Position numbers and translations under genes: made by a program. Shown here in pieces: positions 39,921 through 47,198 of a stretch of 50,187 bases of DNA; position 1 is the first letter of the stretch, and every line of letters begins with the position of its first letter. A model generated the notes under the pieces. That model did not search any database. It worked only from the letters and a program-made list of their open reading frames with translations, and was not told where the DNA came from. Origin of the DNA: SHZI01 sp031409515 (GTDB lineage Bacteria > Pseudomonadota > Gammaproteobacteria > Steroidobacterales > GCA-2729495); contig JANNXJ010000009.1 in NCBI GenBank assembly GCA_031409515.1, positions 1-50,187 on the forward strand. The letters run 5' to 3'.

Positions 39921-40904
39921 TCAGGGGCGGTAGAAAATGATCTGGCTGCCGTTGCGGTCGAAGCGGAACTTCACTTCCCGCAGTCCCGGCAGGGCGTGGG
40001 CGATGGCAGCATGGCGCGCGGGCGGGGCAAAAACCATCAGGAAGCCGCCCCGGCCTGCGCCCAGCAGCTTGCCGCCGGTGGCGCCGGCCTTGCGGGCGCT
40101 GTCATACCAGCCGTCAATCTCGCTGTCGCTGATGCCATCGACCAGCGTCTTCTTGTGCACCCAGTTCTCGTGCAGGATCTCGCCAAAGGCCTGCAGGTTG
40201 TTGTGCTCGAGTTCCCGCTTGAGGTCGGCCGCGAGGGCCACCATCTTCACGAGCGTCTGCTGGGTGCGCTTGTCCGTGGCCGACTTGCGGGTTTGCTCTC
40301 CGAGCAATTCCCCCGCGCTGCGGCTGCGGCCCGTGTAGAACACCTGAATATGGTCTTCGAGCTGCTGTAATGTAGCGCCGCTGCAGATCACCGGATCCAC
40401 GGAAACCGTGTCATCCGGATGAAAGCGGATGTAGTTGAGCCCACCGTACGCCGCAGCGTACTGATCCTGCTTGCCAATCGGGTCGCCACAGATGTTGATC
40501 TCAATATGGCAGCTGGTCGCGGCCAGCTCTTCCGCGGAAACGTATTGGTGCCGGTAGCCGTGGAGCGCGTGCAGCAGGCCCACGGTGAAGGAGCTGGACG
40601 ACCCAAGGCCCGTACCCCGGGAGGGAATGTCCGCCATGGACGACATCTCGATGCCACCCTCGATCCCGGCCACCTTGAGGGCCGCGCGGATCAGCGGGTG
40701 CTTGATCTCGGCGGCATTCCCGACCTCCTCCGTCTGGGAGTAGCTGGCGCGGATGCCGGAGTCGAACTTGTGGTTCACGGTGATGTACATGTACTTGTCA
40801 ATCGCCGTGGACACGACGGCCCCGCCGTGCTCCCGGTAGAACGACGCCAGGTCGCTCCCACCGCCGACAAAGCTCATGCGCATTGGTGTCTTGCTGATGA
40901 TCAA
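39921..40904 (-). CDS. hddA: D-glycero-D-manno-heptose 7-phosphate kinase (GHMP family)
   Basis: A 327-residue GHMP kinase that phosphorylates heptose 7-phosphate at C1. N-terminal SKTPMRMSFVGGGSDLASFYREHGG matches HddA/HldE-independent heptose kinases; the ATP loop is SRGTGLGSSSSFTVGLLHAL and the C-terminal motif is GATGGKLLGAGRGGFLMVF. The alpha-configured product would feed the GDP-heptose route. The stop of the upstream three-domain gene is three bases before this start, so the two are probably coupled. A gap of 43 bases precedes gmhA. Confidence 0.88.
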   Translation of the reverse strand: MIISKTPMRMSFVGGGSDLASFYREHGGAVVSTAIDKYMYITVNHKFDSGIRASYSQTEEVGNAAEIKHPLIRAALKVAGIEGGIEMSSMADIPSRGTGLGSSSSFTVGLLHALHGYRHQYVSAEELAATSCHIEINICGDPIGKQDQYAAAYGGLNYIRFHPDDTVSVDPVICSGATLQQLEDHIQVFYTGRSRSAGELLGEQTRKSATDKRTQQTLVKMVALAADLKRELEHNNLQAFGEILHENWVHKKTLVDGISDSEIDGWYDSARKAGATGGKLLGAGRGGFLMVFAPPARHAAIAHALPGLREVKFRFDRNGSQIIFYRP

Positions 40905-40907
40905 GGC

Positions 40908-42800
40908 TCACCCTCCAATCGTGATGCTGGCGACGGCGACCGAGGCCTTGACGAACGGATGCTCGTCTACCTCCCGCGCTGCGTAGAGTTGCTCGATTTC
41001 CCCGGGGGCGAGGCCGCGGGTGACATATTCCTGGTCGAACCGGCTGCGCCGGACCCGCTCCGGGCACTCCACGTAGAACGCACAGTCCGCCGCGGCGACC
41101 AGTTCGTCGATCAGCAGCGCGGCGACCCCTTCAAACAGCACCACATCCGTGGGCGCAATCGTCACCGCTTCTCCTTGTGCATGCCGCTCCCGGGTCAGGC
41201 GATCATAGTGGCCGAGCTGCAGGGTCACGGTGGGGGTGCGGCTAGCCAGCTGGCGGACGACGGCGACTATCGCCTCCACATCGAAGCGGCCGTTCACGTG
41301 GCCGGGCTGCCGGTCGGCCGCGCCCCGCAGCCAGGTGTCCAGCGGCAGCACGACGCCGCGCTGGCCCCGCTCCGCGAGAACCTCGCAGAGGAGGCTGGCC
41401 CAGGTGCTTTTGCCGGACCGGCCGAGGCCGCCGATCGCGATCAGGCTACCCGGTGCGCAGGCGGGCAGGAGTTCCCGGGCCTCGGCGAGCAGTGTTGGAT
41501 AGCCGGACTGGATGAAGTCTACAGCCTCGGCCAGAGTGAAGAATTCGAAATCCGGACGCACGGGCCAGTTGCGATCCTGGCCCGCATGCCCAGTGCGGAC
41601 CAGTACAGACTTGATGCCGGCATTGCGCGCGGTCCGGAGGTCCGTGGTGGAATCGCCGATGAACCAGGAGCCCGGCAGGTCCACGTTCAGGTCTTTCGTA
41701 GCCCGCTGAATCATCCCGATACCGGGCTTGCGGCAGTCGCAAGCGATCTTTAGTTCCGGTCGCTCGCCCGGATACCCCCCATCGGGATGGTGCGGGCAAT
41801 AGTAGAGGGCATCCAGATAGGCGTGGTCCGCACCGAGCAGGGTGTCGAGCTTGTTGTGGATCTCCCGGAGTTCATCTTCCGTGCAGTCGCCCCGGGCAAT
41901 GACGGGCTGGTTCGTAATGACGATGGCGAGCAGGCCCGCGCGATTCAACTGGCGCACGGCGGGCCCTACGCCGGGAAGCAGCTCGAACTCTGCCGGTGAC
42001 TTCACCCGGTTGACTTCCACATTGAGGGTGCCATCCCGGTCGAGAAAGACCGCGGGGCAGGGCGTGCGCCGCGCCAGGCGTTGCACCAGGCCCGAGGTGA
42101 CGTCCCGCTCCACGCGGGCCAGGCGCTCGGGCGTGCCCATGTCCTTGATGTACTCCCGGCTCACGTAACCCCGCAGCCGGGCGCCACGGGCGAGCATCTG
42201 GGGAAACAGCTGGTGGGCGAAATCGAGTTTGCCGGCCGGTGGGCGACCGGCGGCCAGCGCGGACTTCTCAACGACATACAGCGCCGCATTGACCAGGTTC
42301 CGCAGGAATTTGCCGGGCGCGTGGGGGTGGGGGTGGAAGGCCCGGATCCAGCCCTGGTTGTCCAGCTCGACCAGGTCCGAGTCCTGGGGGTGATCGTTGG
42401 GGTGGACGAGCAGCGTGGCGTCGGCGCCGGCTTCTGCGTGGCGACGCCAGATCTCGGCGAGATCGACGTCGAGGATCGTGTCGCCGTAGAGGACGATGAA
42501 GCGCGGCCCCAGCGTCGGCAGGGCCTGGAGCACTGACCCGGCGGTGCCGAGGGGCTGGCTTTCGACCTGGTAGCGGAGGTTGACTCCAAAGCGACTGCCG
42601 TCGCCAAAGTAGTCTTCGATCAGCTCGGCCCGGTGCCAGGTGAGTAGGTGCACGTCCAGAAAGCCGTGAGCCCTCGCCAGGGCGAGCTGGTACTCAAGCA
42701 CCGGCCGCCCCGCGACGCGGGCCATGGGTTTTGGTATGGCCCCGAGTTCTTTGGCGAGGCGGGTGCCCAGGCCACCCGCGAGGATGACGAGCTGCTTCAC
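40908..42800 (-). CDS. three-domain protein: HddC-like nucleotidyltransferase, GmhB-like phosphatase, P-loop kinase
   Basis: A 630-residue fusion. Residues 1-235 are a nucleotidyltransferase (LAGGLGTRLAKELGAIPKPM, YGDTILDVDL), like HddC, which makes GDP-D-glycero-alpha-D-manno-heptose. Residues 248-415 are a HAD phosphatase like GmhB: FLDRDGTLN (D254, D256), zinc ligands C335, H337, C354, C356 and FIGDSTTDLRTARNAG. Residues 450-630 are a P-loop domain similar to uridine kinase: GGLGRSGKS (458-465), FEGVAALL and a lid region with RSRFDQEYVTRGL. The first two perform the last two steps after GmhA and HddA. The kinase domain has no known place in the pathway. Overlaps the epimerase gene by four bases. 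Confidence 0.87.
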   Translation of the reverse strand: MKQLVILAGGLGTRLAKELGAIPKPMARVAGRPVLEYQLALARAHGFLDVHLLTWHRAELIEDYFGDGSRFGVNLRYQVESQPLGTAGSVLQALPTLGPRFIVLYGDTILDVDLAEIWRRHAEAGADATLLVHPNDHPQDSDLVELDNQGWIRAFHPHPHAPGKFLRNLVNAALYVVEKSALAAGRPPAGKLDFAHQLFPQMLARGARLRGYVSREYIKDMGTPERLARVERDVTSGLVQRLARRTPCPAVFLDRDGTLNVEVNRVKSPAEFELLPGVGPAVRQLNRAGLLAIVITNQPVIARGDCTEDELREIHNKLDTLLGADHAYLDALYYCPHHPDGGYPGERPELKIACDCRKPGIGMIQRATKDLNVDLPGSWFIGDSTTDLRTARNAGIKSVLVRTGHAGQDRNWPVRPDFEFFTLAEAVDFIQSGYPTLLAEARELLPACAPGSLIAIGGLGRSGKSTWASLLCEVLAERGQRGVVLPLDTWLRGAADRQPGHVNGRFDVEAIVAVVRQLASRTPTVTLQLGHYDRLTRERHAQGEAVTIAPTDVVLFEGVAALLIDELVAAADCAFYVECPERVRRSRFDQEYVTRGLAPGEIEQLYAAREVDEHPFVKASVAVASITIGG

Positions 42801-43780
42801 CGCCGTTCCAGCAGCCAGGGATTCGCAGTCAGCCAGTCGACGGTGGCGATGATCGATTCCCGGATCGTGTACTGCGGTACCCAGCCGGTGCGCTGCATCT
42901 TGCTGACATCCAGGAAGACGAAGGGGTTGTCACCGACCCAGCCCCGCTCGCCACCGGCGTAATCAAGGCGCGGCTGCACGTTGAGGTGCGCGCAAATCCA
43001 CTGGATGGAGCTTTTGACTTCGATGTATTCCGGATAGCCCAGGTGGTAGATCTCCACCCGGTGACGCGCCGCCAGGGCCGTTTGCAGGTGGATGACGCGG
43101 AGCATGGCGGAGACGCAGTCCTGCACGTGCAGGTAGGATTTCCGTTGCGTCCCGTCGCCCAGCACCCGCAGCACCGTCGGATCCCGGCGCAGCGCCTTGT
43201 AGAAGTCGATCACGTGGCCGTGGGGGTAGCGTGGGCCCAGCAGCGAGACGAAGCGGAAGACATACCCCTCGAAACCGAAACCCTCGCAATAGGACGACAC
43301 CAGGCCCTCGCAGGCCATCTTGGAGGCGCCGTAGAGAGACGTCTGGATGGGAGTGGCGCAGTCTTCCGGGGTGGGGAAGACGGAGGGCTCGCCCAGCGCC
43401 GCCGCGCTGGAGGCGAAGGCGATGCGCTTGATGCCGTTCGCGCGCATGGCCTCCAGCACGTTGAAGGTCGCCAGCGTGTTCTGTTCGAGATCCTTGCGGG
43501 GATTGTCCAGGCCGAAGCGGATGTCCGCGTTGGCCGCGAGGTGAAAGACGAAATCGCAGCCTTGCATGGCCTGGCGAAGTGCCGGTTCATCGAGGAGATC
43601 GCCCTCGACCAGGCGGAAGGCGGGATGCCCTTCGGCCTGTGCCAGAAACTCCCGCTGGCCGGTGGAGAAATTGTCGTAGACCACCACCGCGGCGCCATCT
43701 TTGAGCAGGCGGTCTGCGAGGTTACTGCCGATGAAGCCGGCACCGCCGGTGATGAAGTAGGTGGTCCTGGTGTCCGACAT
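42797..43780 (-). CDS. NAD-dependent sugar-nucleotide epimerase/dehydratase (SDR)
   Basis: A 327-residue extended SDR. The NAD-binding motif is TGGAGFIG (11-18), then VVYDNFSTG; the catalytic triad is Ser124/Ser125 (FASSAAALGE) with Tyr150 and Lys154 (YGASK). The region PRKDLEQNTLATFNVLEAMR is typical of UDP-glucose 4-epimerase-like enzymes. In this operon it may epimerise or dehydrate the GDP-heptose, or act on UDP-hexose; both remain open. It begins 11 bases after the CgeB-like gene stop and overlaps the three-domain gene. Confidence 0.83.
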   Translation of the reverse strand: MSDTRTTYFITGGAGFIGSNLADRLLKDGAAVVVYDNFSTGQREFLAQAEGHPAFRLVEGDLLDEPALRQAMQGCDFVFHLAANADIRFGLDNPRKDLEQNTLATFNVLEAMRANGIKRIAFASSAAALGEPSVFPTPEDCATPIQTSLYGASKMACEGLVSSYCEGFGFEGYVFRFVSLLGPRYPHGHVIDFYKALRRDPTVLRVLGDGTQRKSYLHVQDCVSAMLRVIHLQTALAARHRVEIYHLGYPEYIEVKSSIQWICAHLNVQPRLDYAGGERGWVGDNPFVFLDVSKMQRTGWVPQYTIRESIIATVDWLTANPWLLERR

Positions 43781-43791
43781 GACTGGTGTAC

Positions 43792-44850
43792 TCAGGGGCG
43801 ACGATGAGCGGCGTGGAGCTTCAGGACCTGGGGCCAGTCCCGGGCCATCAGCCGGTCCCAGGAGTAACCGGACGACACGCAGCGCTGCTGGCCGCGCAGG
43901 GCGATCGCCTTGCGCTCGGCCTCATGCTCCAGGTACCAGGCAGCCTTGCGCACGAGCTCGGCGTGGTCCCCGAAGAATTCGGCCTCTTTGCCTTCGTCGA
44001 AACAGGCACTGTGCTGAGGTGTGCGTACGGCCAGCAGAAAGGTCCCTGAGCCGGGGATTTCGAAGCTGCGGGCGGAGGTCTGGTTGTAGTTGAGGACGGA
44101 GACAAAGCACAGGCCGATCGAGGCGCCCTTGAGGGCCCGTGCGTAGTCCTCATTGCCGAGAGAGGGCTGCAACCGGTAGCCAAGTTTTGCCCGGTTTGGC
44201 GAGCTGAACCAGGGCGGGTGGCCATACACGACGACGGGCAGGCCAGCGTCGATGAGGGCCAGGATGCCGGCCTCCGTGTGGGGCTCGTAGTGGCCGACGA
44301 AGACCAGCGGGTTGGCCCACTTCGCCGCCAGTTCCAGAGGCAGCGGGCTGGGTTCAAAGCGCTGGTCGTCGTACCCCAGGTCCGTCAGCAGTGCTGTCGG
44401 TGGCGCAGTAGCTGCCATCAATTGCTGGTCGTCCACGTTGGTGGTGAAGAACACATCGTAGTAGGGGGCTGTCGCCTGCAGCAGGCGGCGCTTGAGCCGC
44501 ACTCGCCAGTGCCGTGCGATCAGCGCGTCGGTGATGTGCTCCACGAGGAAGCAGCCTTGCTGCTTCAGTTCCCGCAGGGTGGATGGCCAGATCCAGACGC
44601 CGGTATCGACCCACACCACGTCTGGCCGCAATTCACGGCAGGTCTTGATCAGGGCCGCATTGGCCCGGCGGTGGCGCGGGCCGCTGAGCAGGTGGGTCTC
44701 GAGGGCCCGGTGGAGGGGTCCTGTGTGATCCCAGTCCAGGTGCTCATCGGTGTCAAAGCCGTGAATGTCGGGTTCCAGCCTGCCCAGCGAACGGAAGCGG
44801 GAGTAACAGGTGCCGAAGGGGCTCAGGGTGCCAACGTAGAGGATGCGCAT
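43792..44850 (-). CDS. CgeB-like glycosyltransferase
   Basis: A 352-residue GT-B-like protein. MRILYVGTLSPFGTCYSRFRSLGRL, DVVWVDTGVWIWPSTLRELKQQG and YYDVFFTTNVDDQQL, then LVFVGHYEPHTEAGILALIDAGLPVVVYG and the C-terminal segment SVLNYNQTSARSFEIPGSGTFLLAVRTPQHSACFDEGKEAEFF, which is the Glyco_trans_1_2 (CgeB/spore-protein) signature. It is the first gene of the heptose operon, so it is a fair candidate for the heptosyl transferase (inference). ATG at 44850; a 164-base divergent gap separates it from the dehydrogenase gene at 45015. Confidence 0.78.
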   Translation of the reverse strand: MRILYVGTLSPFGTCYSRFRSLGRLEPDIHGFDTDEHLDWDHTGPLHRALETHLLSGPRHRRANAALIKTCRELRPDVVWVDTGVWIWPSTLRELKQQGCFLVEHITDALIARHWRVRLKRRLLQATAPYYDVFFTTNVDDQQLMAATAPPTALLTDLGYDDQRFEPSPLPLELAAKWANPLVFVGHYEPHTEAGILALIDAGLPVVVYGHPPWFSSPNRAKLGYRLQPSLGNEDYARALKGASIGLCFVSVLNYNQTSARSFEIPGSGTFLLAVRTPQHSACFDEGKEAEFFGDHAELVRKAAWYLEHEAERKAIALRGQQRCVSSGYSWDRLMARDWPQVLKLHAAHRRP

Positions 44851-45014
44851 GCAGGGATAGGCTATCGGGGCGGGTTGGCAGCGTCCAGCGTTGCCTCCGC
44901 AGGGCGGCTTTCATGGACAATCCGTAATTGAAGGCGCTGGGCTTACGGAGGGGCTTATGTCCGGACCGTCACAGTTCGCATGCCAAGCGGACCGGGCCGA
45001 TTTACTATGAACCC

Positions 45015-47198
45015 ATGCACCAGATCCTCCAGGACCTCAAACAGGGCGCCACCATCGTCGAGACCGTGCCCGTGCCGCTCGTGCGGCCCGGCCACCTGCT
45101 GATCCGCACGCGGCGCTCCCTGGTGTCTGCGGGCACCGAGCGCATGCTGCTCGAGTTCGGTCGCGCGAACTTCATCGAGAAGGCCCGCCAGCAGCCCGAC
45201 AAGGTACGCATGGTCCTCGACAAGCTGCGTACCGACGGCATCGGGCCCACGATGCGCTCCGTCCAGGCGAAGCTCGACAAGCCCATTCCCCTGGGCTACA
45301 GCAACGCGGGGGTGGTGGTGGAAGTGGGCGCCGGCGTCACGCGCTTTCAGGTGGGGGAGCGGGTGGTGTCCAACGGGCCCCACGCCGAGTACGTCTGCGT
45401 CCCCGAGAACCTCTGCGCGGCGATTCCCGACAACGTGGCCGACGAGGCAGCCAGCTTCACGGTGGTGAGCGCGATCGCGCTGCAGGGGATCCGTCTCGTG
45501 CAGCCCACGCTCGGCGAGACGGTGGTGGTCACCGGCCTCGGGCTGATCGGCCTGCTGGCTGTGCAGCTGCTGCGGGCCAATGGCTGCCACGTGCTCGGCA
45601 TTGATCCCGACCCGGGCCGGGCGGCGCTGGCGCGCAGCTTCGGGGCAGAAACCTGCGTGCTGTCCGCGGGGGAAGACCCCCTCGAGGCGGCCCGGCGGGT
45701 GTCCGCGGGCAGGGGCGTTGATGCCGTGGTGATCACGGCCTCGACCCAGAGCAACGAACCCATGCACCAGGCCGCGCAGATGTGCCGCCAGCGCGGCCGC
45801 ATCGTGCTCGTGGGCGTCACCGGACTGGAGCTGTCCCGGGCGGATTTCTACGCGAAGGAACTGTCCTTCCAGGTGTCCTGCTCCTACGGGCCGGGACGTT
45901 ACGACCCGGCCTACGAGGAGCACGGCCAGGACTATCCCATCGGCTTCGTGCGCTGGACGGAGCAGCGCAATTTCGAGGCCGTGCTGGAACTGCTCGCGGC
46001 CGGCCGTCTGGACATCGCGCAGCTGGTCAGCGACCGGGTGGACGTCGCTGACGCGGCCCGGGGCTACGAGGTGCTGGCGACTGGCAACCCGCTGGCGATT
46101 GTCCTGGAGTACCCGGCGGGTGATGCGCCGGTCAGCCGGATCGTCGCCCTCACCGTAGGAGCGCCTTTAGGCGCGACTCCGGCAGCGATCGCGCCTAAAG
46201 GCGCTCCTACGGGCGCTGTTGCGGGCGCGCCCCGCATCTCAGTCATTGGCTCCGGCAACTACGCGGCCCAGGTGCTGATCCCCGCCCTGGCTGCGACAAC
46301 CGCGCGACTGCAGACGCTGGTCAGCGCCGCCGGCGTCAGCGGGGTGCGCACCGGCCGCAAGCACGGCTTCGCCGCGGCAGGCACGGACGCGACGGTGGCC
46401 ATCAACGCGCCGGAGGTGGACGCGGTGGTCATTGCCACGCGCCACGACAGCCATGCGGACCTGGTTGTCCAGGCCCTGAACGCGCGCAAACACGTCTTCG
46501 TCGAGAAGCCGCTGGCGATCACGCGGCCCCAGCTCGGGGCCATTGTCGCCGCCCACGGGGCCGCCCTGGCAGCCGGTTTCAACGCTGTCCTGATGGTCGG
46601 CTTCAACCGGCGGTACGCGCCCCAGGTGCTCCGTATCCGGGAGTTGCTGGCCGCGACGTCGGAGCCCAAGGTCTTCGTCATGACGGTCAACGCGGGCGAC
46701 ATTCCTCCGGAGCACTGGACCCAGGTCGCAGCGGAGGGGGGTGGCCGAATCATCGGCGAGGGCTGTCACTTCGTCGATCTGCTGCGCTTCCTGGCCGGCA
46801 GCCCGATCCGCCGGACCCACGCCGTGTGCCTGGGCGCGGCGCCCGGCATCGCCGTGCGGGAGGACAAGGCCACCATCACCCTGGAGTTTGCCGACGGTTC
46901 CTTCGGTACGGTGCACTACCTGGCCAACGGCCACCGCTCGCTCCCCAAGGAGCGCCTGGAGGTGTTCTGCCGGGGCGCGGTGCTGCAGCTGGATAACTTC
47001 CGGCGGCTGACCGGTTTTGGCTGGCCCGGCTTCACCAAAATGCATCTCTGGCGGCAGGACAAGGGCAACGAGGCCTGCGTGGCGGCGTTTGTGGCGGCAG
47101 TTGCCGAGGGACGCCCGTCCCCCATGCCCCTGGACGAACTCGTCGAAGTCACCCGTTCGACCTTCGACGCGGTCGAGGCTCTGCACAGCCGGACATGA
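45015..47198 (+). CDS. two-domain oxidoreductase: zinc-type alcohol dehydrogenase plus Gfo/Idh/MocA
   Basis: A 727-residue fusion common in exopolysaccharide loci. Residues 1-375 are a medium-chain dehydrogenase: LIRTRRSLVSAGTERMLLEF, PLGYSNAGVVVEVGAGV, NAD site VVVTGLGLIGLLAVQLLRANG. From about residue 400 comes a Gfo/Idh/MocA domain: ISVIGSGNYAAQVLIPAL, family motif VFVEKPLAIT, and GFNRRYAPQVLRIREL with the catalytic-domain segment IGEGCHFVDLLRFL. The linker (381 to about 400) is a translated GTAG palindrome pair (46155-46210), VGAPLGAT...IAPKGAPTG. I use ATG 45015 because MHQILQDLKQG aligns with the family start; the open frame upstream is discarded, though no good ribosome-binding site is visible. 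It overlaps the heparinase-like gene (ATGA). Confidence 0.85.
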   Translation: MHQILQDLKQGATIVETVPVPLVRPGHLLIRTRRSLVSAGTERMLLEFGRANFIEKARQQPDKVRMVLDKLRTDGIGPTMRSVQAKLDKPIPLGYSNAGVVVEVGAGVTRFQVGERVVSNGPHAEYVCVPENLCAAIPDNVADEAASFTVVSAIALQGIRLVQPTLGETVVVTGLGLIGLLAVQLLRANGCHVLGIDPDPGRAALARSFGAETCVLSAGEDPLEAARRVSAGRGVDAVVITASTQSNEPMHQAAQMCRQRGRIVLVGVTGLELSRADFYAKELSFQVSCSYGPGRYDPAYEEHGQDYPIGFVRWTEQRNFEAVLELLAAGRLDIAQLVSDRVDVADAARGYEVLATGNPLAIVLEYPAGDAPVSRIVALTVGAPLGATPAAIAPKGAPTGAVAGAPRISVIGSGNYAAQVLIPALAATTARLQTLVSAAGVSGVRTGRKHGFAAAGTDATVAINAPEVDAVVIATRHDSHADLVVQALNARKHVFVEKPLAITRPQLGAIVAAHGAALAAGFNAVLMVGFNRRYAPQVLRIRELLAATSEPKVFVMTVNAGDIPPEHWTQVAAEGGGRIIGEGCHFVDLLRFLAGSPIRRTHAVCLGAAPGIAVREDKATITLEFADGSFGTVHYLANGHRSLPKERLEVFCRGAVLQLDNFRRLTGFGWPGFTKMHLWRQDKGNEACVAAFVAAVAEGRPSPMPLDELVEVTRSTFDAVEALHSRT
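46155..46210. repeat. inverted pair of GTAG palindromes inside the two-domain oxidoreductase gene
   Basis: Forward unit 46155-46178 (GTAGGAGCGCC, TTTA, GGCGCGACT; the last two bases differ from GATC) and reverse unit 46187-46210, spaced by eight bases (CCGGCAGC). The reverse unit is identical to that at 4154-4177. It is translated in the GTA frame from residue 381, exactly between the two domains. Confidence 0.92.

Noticed and set aside
40419..41753. Plus-strand open frame (444 codons) opposite hddA and the three-domain gene
   Set aside because: No recognisable domain; both minus-strand genes have intact catalytic motifs across the same stretch.
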